DNA of 64,000 nucleotides, from positions 3,755,658 through 3,819,657 of the forward strand of contig NZ_CP042913.1 in the NCBI RefSeq assembly GCF_008065115.1, read 5' to 3'. The translations under genes and the position numbers were made by a program. The notes below the pieces were generated by a model that saw only the letters and a list, made by a program, of their open reading frames with translations, was not told where the DNA came from and ran no database searches. Source of the DNA: Bythopirellula goksoeyrii (GTDB lineage Bacteria; Planctomycetota; Planctomycetia; Pirellulales; Lacipirellulaceae). Below, piece after piece: positions 25,218 through 34,807 of the stretch. The stretch's first letter is position 1, and every line of letters begins with the position of its first letter.

Positions 25218-27440
25218 ATGGCAAAGAAACCTAACTTTCTTCTTGGTAACGGCCATCGCCTCACCTCACCGGTGAATATCAGCAAAGCGATGGAATCGAA
25301 GGATCCCCCTTATGGCTTAAACGATGCCAAAACTCGGCTGGCACCCCAGTTTGCCGTCGCTGCCAGCTCACTTGCCGCACTGCCCGAGGAAGCCTGCCCC
25401 GATGGATACTCAGTCGGAATTGTCACCCTGCATCCACAGTTCACGGCCAAGTCATACTTTCCCGGCGACTTGCTACGGGAAGCAAGAATGGAAGCAATTG
25501 GATCTCGCCCAGCAAGAACGACTCCCGAAAAATGGACGAAACAAGGCGACCCTGAAGAATCGCCGACTACCGAATTGTTCGTTGCAGGAAGAAGGGAAGA
25601 CTTTGATCGATTTGCAAAAGGAATTCCCAATCTCAGTAAGACTGACAGAAGCTCACGAGATTTGTTCAAGATTGAAAACTTTCGGGCACCGCAAGCAAAA
25701 GACCGCGTGCAGAGACTTCGCAAACGTACGGCGGAGCCAATGCTGGAAGTGGTGCTGCACACGTCAGGCATTCCCAGGCCGAGTCGAATTCTCGAAGCCT
25801 TTGAATTCTATGCAGAGTCTTTGGGCCTTGATCCAATCATGGACCGTCGCTTTGACGTAAGTGGTCTGTGTTTTCTACCGGTGCGTGCCCCACGTCAATT
25901 GATTGACGACCTTAGTCAGTTTTCATTTCTGCGCACCATTCGCGAAATGCCAGGTTTGAGACCGCTTCGCCCCATTATCCGAGCGTCCGCCAAAACAAAG
26001 CCATTTCCTGTAACGCTTCCCAATTCGCAGCCTCTCGACAAGCAGCTTCGGGCCGCCGTATTTGATGGTGGTATCTCTACGGACTTGCACAACACTCCAT
26101 TCGCGGTAGCTCATGACCCTGAAGGGATCGGCCCAGCAGTCGATGGTTACGTCGATCACGGAACTGGAGTGACATCCGCAGTACTGTTTGGCCCAATAAT
26201 CAAAGGAATCGAGCTATCTCAGCCTTATGGCACGGTCGATCACTTCCGAGTGCTCGATAAACATACCACCAAAGATCCGCTGGAGTTATACGATGCTTTG
26301 AACCATATCAAGAATGTTTTGCAATCTCGCAAATACCAGTTTATCAATCTCAGCATCGGCCCAGCCCTCCCGATTGAAGATTACGACGTGCATGCTTGGA
26401 CCGCCGTGCTTGATTCCGTACTCTCAGATGGTGAAACGCTGACAACGATCGCTGTCGGCAATGAGGGAGAACAGGATCACGAATCCGGTAATGCCCGAGT
26501 GCAGGTTCCATCGGACTCGGTCAACGCCCTTGCAATTGGAGCGGCCGATAGTCGTAGCGATACGTGGAACCGTGCCCCCTACAGCTGCATCGGCCCAGGT
26601 AGAAGTCCAGGATTGATCAAACCTGAAGTCATCGCGTTTGGTGGTTGCGGGAGCGAACCGTTTTTCGTTTTAGACCAGTCAACGACAATTGCAACACCCG
26701 ATGCAGGAACAAGCTATGCTTCTCCCTATGCCCTTCGTATGGGCATGGGAGTTCGTGCCCATTTTGGAAACAGTTTGTCCATGCTGGCGATCAAGTCTCT
26801 GCTCGTTCACTGCTCTGAACCCAGCAGCGAGTTATCGGTGCATGAAATTGGCTGGGGACGAGTCGCACAAGATTTAGACTCCCTGGTGATTTGCCCAGAC
26901 GGGCATGCACGAGTCGTCTATCAAGGCGTACTAACTCCAGGGCTGTATCTTCGCACACCTGTTCCGCTGCCATCAGGAAGTCTGCAAGGCATGGTCACGC
27001 TGACGGCCACGTTTTGCTTTGCCTGCCAAACGGATCCAGAAGATCCCGGCAATTACACTCGCGGTGGTCTTGATGTGACGTTTCGCCCCCACGCCCATAA
27101 ATTTGATGAAGACGCTGTTCACCCAAAATCCAAGAGCTTTTTCCGTCGCACCGATTTTGATACCGAAAAAGAGCTTCGACTGGACGCTCACAAATGGGAG
27201 ACCACGCTTCATCGTCAACAGCGATTTCAGTCTCGCACTCTTAAAGACCCTATTTTCGATGTCCACTATCAAGTTCGTGAAGCTGGCAAGCCAACCGTCG
27301 GTGACAAAATTAAGTACGCATTGATCATCACCGTTTCTGCACCAAAAGTCACCAATTTGTATGAAAGGATTGTTCAGCGTTACCAAACACAGCTTGAACC
27401 GATCATGCCCGTGATCGAAGTGCCAATTCGAGTTCGGTGA
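25218..27440 (+). CDS. ietS: IetS-like subtilase (S8 family serine protease)
   Basis: The ATG at 25218 lies behind AGGGG; a GTG two codons earlier is the alternative. This is a 740-residue intracellular protein with no signal peptide. After an N-terminal region of about 275 residues, the S8 protease domain carries Asp283 (AAVFDGGIS), His314 (DHGTGVTSAV), oxyanion Asn415 (AVGNEGE) and Ser499 (GTSYASP). The catalytic triad is complete. A C-terminal region of about 200 beta-rich residues follows. In IetAS the protease is the toxic component and the AAA ATPase its partner. It begins eight bases after the ietA stop, so the two form an operon divergent from CBASS. Confidence 0.87.
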   Translation: MAKKPNFLLGNGHRLTSPVNISKAMESKDPPYGLNDAKTRLAPQFAVAASSLAALPEEACPDGYSVGIVTLHPQFTAKSYFPGDLLREARMEAIGSRPARTTPEKWTKQGDPEESPTTELFVAGRREDFDRFAKGIPNLSKTDRSSRDLFKIENFRAPQAKDRVQRLRKRTAEPMLEVVLHTSGIPRPSRILEAFEFYAESLGLDPIMDRRFDVSGLCFLPVRAPRQLIDDLSQFSFLRTIREMPGLRPLRPIIRASAKTKPFPVTLPNSQPLDKQLRAAVFDGGISTDLHNTPFAVAHDPEGIGPAVDGYVDHGTGVTSAVLFGPIIKGIELSQPYGTVDHFRVLDKHTTKDPLELYDALNHIKNVLQSRKYQFINLSIGPALPIEDYDVHAWTAVLDSVLSDGETLTTIAVGNEGEQDHESGNARVQVPSDSVNALAIGAADSRSDTWNRAPYSCIGPGRSPGLIKPEVIAFGGCGSEPFFVLDQSTTIATPDAGTSYASPYALRMGMGVRAHFGNSLSMLAIKSLLVHCSEPSSELSVHEIGWGRVAQDLDSLVICPDGHARVVYQGVLTPGLYLRTPVPLPSGSLQGMVTLTATFCFACQTDPEDPGNYTRGGLDVTFRPHAHKFDEDAVHPKSKSFFRRTDFDTEKELRLDAHKWETTLHRQQRFQSRTLKDPIFDVHYQVREAGKPTVGDKIKYALIITVSAPKVTNLYERIVQRYQTQLEPIMPVIEVPIRVR

Positions 27441-28179
27441 GACCACTTGCTAAATTGCCGGATTTCGTCGGAAAGAGTGCCGAGTTACTCATTCCGCACC
27501 GCAAAGAACCGATTATGCTCGACGTGGCCCGTGTCGACCTCCTCAGGCATAGTCCTCCCAACAGGGAACCAGTCGTGCAAAAATAACCACCAAAGAACCA
27601 AGTAGATTAACTAGGTGGAAATGATTTCAGTCATCCGCATGCTGATCGACTTGCTGTTCCCTCACCACCCTTCTTCCTCATCATCGTCCTCCTCTTCCAA
27701 GTTTCGCTTCCACCAATTCGCATCGGCATCCGACATCCTCAAAGGGGCATGGCGACAGAGTCAGTCCCTACTGAAAGTGACTTTGATGCGAGTTTGTAAG
27801 TAGGCAGTTCCATGTCAAGAAAGCGCGATTGGAACCACGATTGCGACCCAGCAGTTCTCCGGTCGCTAGCGTTGCTTGAGAGCCTATCCTAGGTAAGAGA
27901 GGTGCTGCTCGGTGTCCACAAATCGTCAAGCCACCGGTTTCTGCCAGGTCATGTTCGAGTAGTTCGAGGAAGCGTCAAAGTATATACCACATTCGGGGCC
28001 CACGACATCTTTATTATTCTAAGCAATCCAGTAGACTCCGATGACGTCGCTGAGATGATCGTCCGGAAATGGAGCTGATCTGCGAAAAGCTTCTGTTACT
28101 GACATCGAATACCACTGAGGCGTATTCATATCTAAGGGTGAGGCCAACGACGTGCAGAACGCGACCTTTACCCAAACCT
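27441..28179. other. Intergenic, no supported gene
   Basis: About 740 bases between ietS and a small minus-strand gene. The only protein-like trace is a minus-strand acidic micro-frame near 27665-27740 (reading MSDADANWWKRNLEEEDDD), which has no usable ribosome-binding spacing and is probably a remnant. No repeat was recognised. Confidence 0.4.
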
Positions 28180-28398
28180 TCATTCTTCGTTCACGAAACA
28201 ATGACTATCTTCACACAAGGGGCAGACCCCTAAGTGGGTTTGCCAATCAAACACCGGATCAGATTTTTCGACTGCTTCGGCATACGAATCTTCATAGCTT
28301 TGTACGTGATCCACTGCGTACCAATCGGCAGGAATCTCGTCTACACCATCAAAGTCATCGCGATCACAAAACAGACAGCCTAAGCGTATTTTTCCCAT
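28180..28398 (-). CDS. Small Zn-ribbon-like hypothetical protein
   Basis: A 72-residue protein with an excellent ribosome-binding site (AAGGAGG six bases before the ATG at 28398). Two Cys pairs, CLFC near the N-terminus and CPLC near the C-terminus (GVCPLCEDSHCFVNEE), are separated by a very acidic stretch (DRDDFDGVDEIPADWYAVDHV). This fits a treble-clef or Zn-ribbon fold. No family or function is recognised. It stands alone between the IetAS pair and the recombinase gene. Confidence 0.65.
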   Translation of the reverse strand: MGKIRLGCLFCDRDDFDGVDEIPADWYAVDHVQSYEDSYAEAVEKSDPVFDWQTHLGVCPLCEDSHCFVNEE

Positions 28399-28682
28399 GG
28401 GAACCTCCTTACTAGTGGTCAGAGTGGCCACCGAATCAATGAACCTTCAAAAAATGCACGTCGCCGGTCTCGGACAAGAGCAAGATTGCTCCTCTCCGAA
28501 TGGGCACTAAGCCAGAGGTTCTTGAAAGAAGTTACCCTACTGAATGGAACAGCCCAGTGTAGCGCGTTCTCAAACCTTACTCAAACCGATTTCAATAGGT
28601 TCACAAACAGAGAATGCTACCTGCCCTGAAGACGACAAAGTCATGTCACTGACTATAGACAAAAGGAATCAACGGCTTGGCA

Positions 28683-29711
28683 TCAAATCTGAATCTTTTC
28701 AATTTCATCGAGGCTGATTGTGTCTGAAGTGCGGTCATAGAGTTTGGTGCTTCGTACCGATTCATGGGCAGCAATTCGCTGGGCGTGTTCCAGTAGTCCA
28801 CCCCCTTGCAAATAGGCTGTGATTCCCGTTGCCCGGAATGTATGACAACAGACTCGCGAAGAGAGTCCAACTTGACGAGCGCGCCGCTTGATCATGCGGA
28901 GCACATCGACACGGTGCATTCGGCATGTCGTCAGATTACTCCAGCTATCAACTGTGCGAAACAGGGGACCTTGAGCCTCGTCACAGATACCAGCCCGCTG
29001 TAAATAAGCATCGACGTATTCTTCGGCATTATGGTGGACAGGGACTTCATGGTGCTTGCCCCCTTTTTCGTGTAGGCGAAACCACATGCGTCTTCCTTGC
29101 GAAAAGTAATCACCCACATTCATACCGACGGCAGCTGAAACGCGTGCAAAGCTATAAACCAGCACACCGATCAGGGCCCGGTCTCGAACCCCAGTAATCG
29201 TTCGTAGATCGATGCCATCCAGCAACAGTCGAGCTTCTTCTGCTGTAAGGACTGGAGTTTTTCCTTTTTTCACAACATGCTTGGGTCCTCTCACTGATGC
29301 GGCTGGATTCACCGGGACGACCTGTCCTGTGACAAGGTAATCGAATAGGGATCGAATTGCTGCTAAATGAAGTTTTACTGTGGAAGGACTCAACTCCTGC
29401 ATAAGTTGTTCGATATAACTGGCAACTGCGAACGGTGAGATTTGAGCCAACTCAATCTGGTATTGATCACACCAAGCGAAGAAACGTCCTGCAGCACGGG
29501 CATAGGCATCGCGAGTTCCACGATTACGAATTCGCGCCGCGAAGAACTCTAAGAATCTATTGCAAGAGTCGCTGCCTGCTCGTTCAATGAGCGATGGAAG
29601 CAAGCCTACCGAGATAGCGACTGGTACATATTCTACCTGAGTTATAATTGCGGGAACGTTCTTCATCGATAAAAGTATGATGGCACAGACAGGGAGTTTC
29701 AAAAAGGACAT
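28683..29711 (-). CDS. Tyrosine recombinase / phage-type integrase
   Basis: The catalytic domain shows the family residues in order: Arg in YSFARVSAAVGM, His-x-x-Arg in CCHTFRATGITAYL, His in IAAHESVRSTKLYDR, and Tyr in the same segment (LYDR). An N-terminal SAM-like core-binding domain precedes it (SCNRFLEFFAARIRNRGTRDAYARAAGRF). The start at 29711 (MSFLKLP) is a choice; the frame is open to 29801 and another ATG lies at 29666, none with a clear ribosome-binding site. In this setting it may resolve plasmid dimers or integrate the element; no attachment site was identified. Its composition matches the neighbouring plasmid genes. Confidence 0.87.
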   Translation of the reverse strand: MSFLKLPVCAIILLSMKNVPAIITQVEYVPVAISVGLLPSLIERAGSDSCNRFLEFFAARIRNRGTRDAYARAAGRFFAWCDQYQIELAQISPFAVASYIEQLMQELSPSTVKLHLAAIRSLFDYLVTGQVVPVNPAASVRGPKHVVKKGKTPVLTAEEARLLLDGIDLRTITGVRDRALIGVLVYSFARVSAAVGMNVGDYFSQGRRMWFRLHEKGGKHHEVPVHHNAEEYVDAYLQRAGICDEAQGPLFRTVDSWSNLTTCRMHRVDVLRMIKRRARQVGLSSRVCCHTFRATGITAYLQGGGLLEHAQRIAAHESVRSTKLYDRTSDTISLDEIEKIQI

Positions 29712-29996
29712 TTTGCAACCCCCCCACGTTTTATCCATAGAGGAATAATAGGGGTTACTCTTGCTGCTAATCAGCACTAAGCCCTTTGAATGATTCAACA
29801 ATTCCCTTGGTAGACAGCTCCCAAGCGGAGTCTAAGAGTCGAGGTCCCAGAAACCACTTTCGACTGTCACTGAACTTCCACGACCCTGTTAAGTCGCCAA
29901 GGAACAAGAATAATCTGAAACATCCTCAAGACAGAGTCTAACCGTCTAAGAAAAACAGGGGTGCGTTAGACTTATTTGTCGTGCTACTCTCAAGGC

Positions 29997-30827
29997 ATGA
30001 AGCAAACCTCAGCCCACAAGCAGAAGTTCAGCCCCAGAAATGCTATGATTCTCACCACTTACGAGGAACTGGAAAACTTTGTGCGAGCTTTTGCTGAAGG
30101 GCATCTGAATCTGGTGATTCTGGTGGGTGCGCGTGGACTCGCTAAGAGCAGAATTGTGCAAAAGACCCTCGCAGGTGACACCTGCTGGATTGAAGGCAAT
30201 GCCAGCCCCTTTCGCATTTACGTGGAACTCTACAACCATCGAGACCAGTTTATTGTGATTGATGATGTTGATTCTCTCCATGCGGATAAGAACGGAGTCC
30301 GACTCCTCAAGAATCTTTGCCAGACCGAACCTGAAAAAAAGGTTTCTTGGCATACGGCTGCCAAAGGGCTCGAAAAAGAAGGGATTCCACGAGAATTTAT
30401 CACCAGTAGTCGAGTCGTCATTATTAGTAATGACTGGAAAAGCACCAATCGCAACACCGCAGCCGTCGAGGATCGTGGCCAAGTACTAGTATTCCAGCCG
30501 ACCGCAATTGAGGTTCATCTCAAAGTCGGAGAATGGTTTGATGATCTGGAACTTTACAGTTGGATAGGCGAGCGACTCGATCAAATCGCCTCGCCGTCAA
30601 TGCGACTCTACTACCGAGCCCGCGAACTAAAGAACGCTGGCCTCGATTGGAAGCGAGTAATTCCCGAATCCATAGGGAATCAGCGGACCCGCCTTACCTT
30701 GGAACTATTGGTTGACGAAACTTATCCGACACAAGAAGCCAGGGCCAAGAGTTTTACCCTCCAGGGAGGTGGTTGCCGGGCAACCTATTTCAATTATGCC
30801 AAGCGGCTCAAATCGGTTCTCTCCTAA
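29997..30827 (+). CDS. Small P-loop ATPase of plasmid-type element
   Basis: A 276-residue protein with a P-loop-like GARGLAKS and a Walker B strand FIVIDDVDSL. A sensor-like segment follows (FITSSRVVIISNDW), so it is a compact AAA-type ATPase. The Walker A is non-canonical (LAKS in place of GKS/T), so ATP binding may be altered. The ATG at 29997 lies directly behind AAGG, while a TTG seven codons earlier is also open. It faces the parA pair convergently. Proteins of this type often travel with plasmid replication genes, but no specific role can be given. Confidence 0.7.
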   Translation: MKQTSAHKQKFSPRNAMILTTYEELENFVRAFAEGHLNLVILVGARGLAKSRIVQKTLAGDTCWIEGNASPFRIYVELYNHRDQFIVIDDVDSLHADKNGVRLLKNLCQTEPEKKVSWHTAAKGLEKEGIPREFITSSRVVIISNDWKSTNRNTAAVEDRGQVLVFQPTAIEVHLKVGEWFDDLELYSWIGERLDQIASPSMRLYYRARELKNAGLDWKRVIPESIGNQRTRLTLELLVDETYPTQEARAKSFTLQGGGCRATYFNYAKRLKSVLS

Positions 30828-30857
30828 GGTGAAGCCTACCGGTCTTTAGTCATTCTA

Positions 30858-31271
30858 TTAGGAGAGGTATCCCAACTGCTTGAGAGCCAACGTAATGCCC
30901 AGATCGGCAATTTCTTGTTCGTTCGCTGGCTCCCCCACTCCCAACTTCCCATACCGCTCTTTTCGTTTCTGGCCATCGGCCGCGTCTCGTAAGCTGAGAC
31001 TCGTCGTATCTCGGAGACCAATCGTATGCCGTACCCAGATGGGTTTCACGCTCGCTACAAAACCGGCGGACTGTTCGCTGTTCAGCGAAATCGAAGCATC
31101 TACTTCGGCTTGTGTGTTGACCGGTTTTCGTTCTTGCGAAACTTTTGGGGAATCAACAACTTTCAAATGAGACTCCGACTCGGGCTGCGGAGCAGCTGGA
31201 GTTGCGACAAGATTCTTGCGTAATTCTTTGGCAGCCGTGAGTGCCTCATCCATCGACCGTTTTTGTTTCAT
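30858..31271 (-). CDS. Small ParA-partner protein (function unknown)
   Basis: The ATG at 31271 is strongly supported by AAGGAGG. The 137-residue protein begins with a basic helix (MKQKRSMDEALTAAKELRK), continues through a disordered Pro/Glu/Ser-rich middle and ends in a helical segment (NEQEIADLGITLALKQLGYLS). It starts ten bases after the parA stop on the same strand, where ParB or another centromere-binding partner is normally found. It shows no ParB, ribbon-helix-helix or HTH motif that I can recognise, so calling it a partition partner rests on position only. Confidence 0.65.
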   Translation of the reverse strand: MKQKRSMDEALTAAKELRKNLVATPAAPQPESESHLKVVDSPKVSQERKPVNTQAEVDASISLNSEQSAGFVASVKPIWVRHTIGLRDTTSLSLRDAADGQKRKERYGKLGVGEPANEQEIADLGITLALKQLGYLS

Positions 31272-31281
31272 GCTTTCCTCC

Positions 31282-31992
31282 TTAACTATTCGCAGTAGAT
31301 GCTTGTTGTTGACTGTGTCGGCCAATGCTGACGATCATGTCGCTCAACAACTCGGCAAACAATGCATTCAAATCTTCTTGTGCCGGAGACCGGCCCCCCT
31401 GAATGACAACAGTTCCATTAATTCTAGCTGACTGAAATGCTGAGAAGTCGACCCGGACCTTTTGCCTCATCACCCTTAGATTTGGACAAATCGAATGGAT
31501 CAGATCCACTATACTTTGTGGATCACGTCCAGTCCGCGTCCGACCATCCAGGCAGTTGATAATGACCCGTGCTTCCAGGAGTGGATTTTCCAGTCGGGCT
31601 TCATCGATAATCTCTTCCACGACGGTTAACGGCTCAATGGCATCAAACTCGGGTTTAACTGGAATGAGTACGAAATCGCTGTGTTTGAGTAGTTCAATGT
31701 TTGTTTGTGCCGTACTCTGAAAACCACCAGGTGCATCGGCCACGGTAAAATGAAATTGTTCGGCCAGTTGTGGCAACAAGTCGCGTAGCTCAGCCGAGTC
31801 TGCCGGCTGATAAATGGGTATCTCTGGTTCCGCCTGCCCTACGCTCGTGGTGAGCGATTTGTTGCCATAGGCCCCAGCATCTAAGTCGATAGCTGCCACG
31901 TTATGACCTTTTTTGTGGAGCCAGACACATAGATTACTAGCGATGGCTGATTTGGTCACGCCTCCCTTACTGTGTGCGAAGGTAATATTCAT
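31282..31992 (-). CDS. parA: ParA-type partition ATPase
   Basis: The start is at ATG 31992, with AGGGTG upstream. The 236-residue protein begins directly with the deviant Walker A motif (AHSKGGVTKSAIASNL, residues 6-21). It has AAIDLDAGAYG as the A' segment and FTVADAPGG as Walker B. It lacks an N-terminal DNA-binding extension, so it is the small type Ib-like ParA. Such ATPases move plasmid copies apart by interacting with a partner bound to a centromere. It lies upstream of its small partner gene and near palindromes and iterons that could be the centromere and origin. Confidence 0.88.
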   Translation of the reverse strand: MNITFAHSKGGVTKSAIASNLCVWLHKKGHNVAAIDLDAGAYGNKSLTTSVGQAEPEIPIYQPADSAELRDLLPQLAEQFHFTVADAPGGFQSTAQTNIELLKHSDFVLIPVKPEFDAIEPLTVVEEIIDEARLENPLLEARVIINCLDGRTRTGRDPQSIVDLIHSICPNLRVMRQKVRVDFSAFQSARINGTVVIQGGRSPAQEDLNALFAELLSDMIVSIGRHSQQQASTANS

Positions 31993-32054
31993 GCTTTCAC
32001 CCTGACACAGAAATGTCGGATCTCGCAAGAGGCTTTTTGAACGATACCTCGTCC

Positions 32055-32088
32055 GGTCGCGCGACCGCAAGCACGAACGTGCGGTCGC
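32055..32088. promoter_or_regulatory. Overlapping GC-rich palindromes upstream of parA
   Basis: GGTCGCGCGACC (32055-32066) is a perfect 12-bp palindrome. It overlaps a second inverted repeat, GCGACCGCA (32061-32069) and TGCGGTCGC (32080-32088), so the core GGTCGC/GCGACC occurs three times within 34 bases. Placed about 60 bases upstream of the parA start, it could be the parA operator, the partition centromere, or both. No binding protein is known. Confidence 0.45.
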
Positions 32089-32715
32089 AGGCAAGTTAGC
32101 ACGACTCTTCGACCGATGTCGCTCTCAGGCTCTCGATTGACCGCTAAAACTACCGATCTCCTTCTCGGTGGGGGTATCCGGAACTCGAATTCTCCCGAGA
32201 TCGTTGGAACGTTTGCTGGAGAGAAAGCCTAAACGCGAGTTCGATCACTCGTTACACCCACAAAACGCGGGTGACAACATGGCTGCGGGTGGGGAATGGC
32301 CCAAACGGTGCAATGACTAGGCGACGCTTATCTGCAGCGGTCTCTCCCAACCGGGGTCCACACACCAACCGCCAAATCCCTCAAGCGGTACTCGTCGAAG
32401 AGGCCAGGGGACATTCTCGTTCTGGGAGACCTTATAAGTTAAAAAACGAGTCGGAACTAACTCCCTCGCCACCTCTAAACCTCTTCCTTCTTTGAATTAC
32501 CGATGCGTGGCCTGCGAAATGGGAGATTGCCAACCGTGTTAAGCATTTATCTAGAAGCTTTCCCCATATTTGCCCAGCCAAGTGAACCATCCCCAGTTGT
32601 GGCAACCAATCCAGACTTTATGATTCACCAAGACCATTCTTTTTTCTCTTGCCATCTACCTTCATTTTGGGCTAGCGTCTAGTTCAAGTTGCTTAAACCA
32701 TGATGGGGCTCACAC
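32089..32715. other. Probable origin-proximal non-coding region
   Basis: About 630 bases between the parA upstream palindromes and the iteron array. No supported gene. It contains short inverted repeats (for example CACCC with GGGTG around 32257-32276) and becomes A+T-richer near 32550-32690. That would suit the melting zone of an origin, but this is not proven. Confidence 0.4.
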
Positions 32716-32844
32716 CACGTGATTTGACTGACGATAGTACACGTGATTTGACTGACAGAACACGTGACCTGAGTGACCATTGGGCTGTGATTTGACTGAC
32801 GAAGACTCGTGATGTGACTGACCGAACCACGTGACTTGACTGAC
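32716..32844 (+). repeat. Six iterons, candidate plasmid origin of replication
   Basis: Six direct copies of a 17-bp unit, consensus CACGTGATTTGACTGAC, start at 32716, 32740, 32761, 32784, 32806 and 32828. The spacing is 21-24 bases, or about two helical turns, so all copies face the same side of the DNA. Copies 1 and 2 are identical; the others differ at one to four positions. They sit about 100 bases upstream of the replication-initiator start. This is the classic layout of iteron-controlled plasmid origins, where the Rep protein binds the repeats to start replication and limit copy number. Confidence 0.88.
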
Positions 32845-32950
32845 CAAACAGGCCCAAAAGGGGAACGTGATCAAAGGGTTACGAGCCCTAAACGAATAAA
32901 CTTAGATAAACAGATCTTCAACTGGTGTTGATTTTTCTAAGTGGAGGGAA

Positions 32951-34321
32951 ATGAAGAAACACAACGCAGTACCTAAGCGACCTTGTCTTTGTAAAGATGA
33001 AATGAATTTGGCTGAGTTCCCCCTGGCTGTGATTGGTACTCGACCTCCTCTTGGGATCAAGACGCTCAGTTTTTCCGACGAAATCACAGACCCCTCCACG
33101 GACCAACGAGTTAGGCGGCAGTGGACGGTTACTGGCTCGGATCTATTGGGGCTTCCCACCTCAGTCGATGAGGAAGTTCTTGTCGGTTGCCTGAAACTTA
33201 CCAAGACCTACGGCATGCAGCTCCGCAAAGTTCCGTTTACCGCTTATGAATTTCTCGAAGAACTTCACTGGGCCAGAGATGGAAAAAGCTATCGCCGCTT
33301 GACAGAAAGTCTTGATCGCTGGACAGGGACAACCGTGCTTTCCAATGATGCCTTTTGGCACAAAGGGAAACAAAAACGAGTCAAGGATACCTTTAGTCTC
33401 CTCGACCGCTGGAAACTCCAGGACGAAGAAGCCACCTACGAAGGCAAGCAAGGCTGGTTCATCTGGGGCGACTTCATGTGGGAAAGCCTCCAATCTGGCA
33501 ATATTCGCAACCTTGATTTTGACTTTTGGATACGTCTCCAGAGTCCCATTTCCAAGCGATTGTTTAGACTGCTCGATAAACGGTTTTACCGGCGCAAAGA
33601 GGTCCCCTTTCCACTCAAGCAACTTGCCTTTGATAAAGTAGGTGTGAGCCGCAAGATGCATACGGGACAAGTCAAGGCTACCCTCTCCAAGGCCCATGCC
33701 GAATTAGAGGAGAAAGGGTTCTGCAAGTCCAACTATGTCCGACGAGGTCGTGGGGATTGGGAAGTCGTCTACACTGATCTCCGCCAGGACCAGCTTCCCC
33801 ACAAGGCAGACCACTCCGATCCGCTGGCTGAAAAGCTATTAGAGCGAGGGATAGAGAATGCAGCCGAATTGTTAACCAAATACTCACGTAAACGCATCTT
33901 GTCTGCCCTTGAGAATTATGACGACCGCCGCGCCCATGGTGAACATTTGGGACCTGGGTGGCTTGGTAGCTGTATTATCCGTAAGTCCCCTTTTGCGTTT
34001 CGCAAGGGATATCAATCCGAGTCCGAGCGAAAGGCTGAGCTAACCCGCAAGCGAGAAGCCAAGCAGAGGCAGGCACTTCGGCAAGAGCAGCAACAGTGCA
34101 GTGCCACCAAGCAACAGGCATTGAAGGATATTCGTTTTCGTAAATTCCTTGCACACCTCAAAGCGGAGGGCAACTTTGAAGAATATTTACAGGAATCACT
34201 CCACAGAGGTCTCTTCAAAGCCTATTACGAAAAGAGTGTCGCGCGAGGCGATTCTGCAGAAGCGAGGATGTGGGAGCTAAGCGCCATGCGTACTCGTTGG
34301 GAGAAGTTAGGTCGCCATTAA
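32951..34321 (+). CDS. repA: Plasmid replication initiator protein (RepA family)
   Basis: A 456-residue protein. The block QWTVTGSDLLGLPTSVDEE then VLVGCLKL, and later FLEELHWARDGKSYRRL and FWIRLQSPISKRLFRLLDK, are typical of the replication initiator protein A (RPA) family, which has paired winged-helix domains. A highly charged C-terminal region (RKREAKQRQALRQEQQQ) is probably coiled-coil. The ATG is preceded by GTGGAGGGAA, a fair ribosome-binding site. It lies directly downstream of six iterons, its likely binding sites, so gene and array together form a replicon. This is the strongest evidence that the window belongs to a plasmid or a plasmid-derived element. Confidence 0.88.
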   Translation: MKKHNAVPKRPCLCKDEMNLAEFPLAVIGTRPPLGIKTLSFSDEITDPSTDQRVRRQWTVTGSDLLGLPTSVDEEVLVGCLKLTKTYGMQLRKVPFTAYEFLEELHWARDGKSYRRLTESLDRWTGTTVLSNDAFWHKGKQKRVKDTFSLLDRWKLQDEEATYEGKQGWFIWGDFMWESLQSGNIRNLDFDFWIRLQSPISKRLFRLLDKRFYRRKEVPFPLKQLAFDKVGVSRKMHTGQVKATLSKAHAELEEKGFCKSNYVRRGRGDWEVVYTDLRQDQLPHKADHSDPLAEKLLERGIENAAELLTKYSRKRILSALENYDDRRAHGEHLGPGWLGSCIIRKSPFAFRKGYQSESERKAELTRKREAKQRQALRQEQQQCSATKQQALKDIRFRKFLAHLKAEGNFEEYLQESLHRGLFKAYYEKSVARGDSAEARMWELSAMRTRWEKLGRH

Positions 34322-34807
34322 TTTCCCTAACTCATTCTATCACGCCAGCTGCAAGAAAGCTGAGAGAGAAAGGACGCGGCTTCGCCGCGACTTTGTCTCA
34401 TGTTTGCGTTTTAGGAGGCATGACTCATAGCCAAATGTTGGAATTCTAGAAATCATGCGTAAAGGATTTGATTTGCAAACAGATATCGGCGATAATTCAT
34501 CTGCCTGGTGAAACGGAAGGAAGCTCTGGAGGCGTCCAACTTCCCGAGGGTTAACTAGGTCTCGTAGCCAAACTTTTTTGGCAGCGTTCTAGTGAGCGGC
34601 TCTCGTCCATCGTGGGGAGAGTCGCTCTTGTTTTCTCATGGAAGGTTTTTCGACTTCCTATCCTTGTGCGGCGGATATCGAAGTCTCAAAGGTAACAAAT
34701 TGTCGACTAGCCGCACATACTCTCCACCAAACTCGGTTGGACTTACCGCCAACTTAACCATCCCCCAAAACCTACCGGCCAGTTCCTGTTCTCACGTTCA
34801 GTTCACC
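34322..34807. other. Intergenic after repA
   Basis: About 485 bases between repA and the replication-relaxation gene. A frame extending the next gene upstream to 34592 has unlikely composition and no ribosome-binding site, so it was not used. GCGGCTTCGCCGC (34377-34389) is a short hairpin just past repA without a T-run. Nothing else is seen. Confidence 0.4.

Noticed and set aside
27615-27803. 62-codon plus-strand frame with a poly-Ser run
   Set aside because: Low-complexity composition and no ribosome-binding site; antisense to an acidic remnant.
32716-32844. CRISPR-like repeat array
   Set aside because: Units are only 17 bp with 4-7-bp gaps, far too short for spacers; they fit iterons next to repA.
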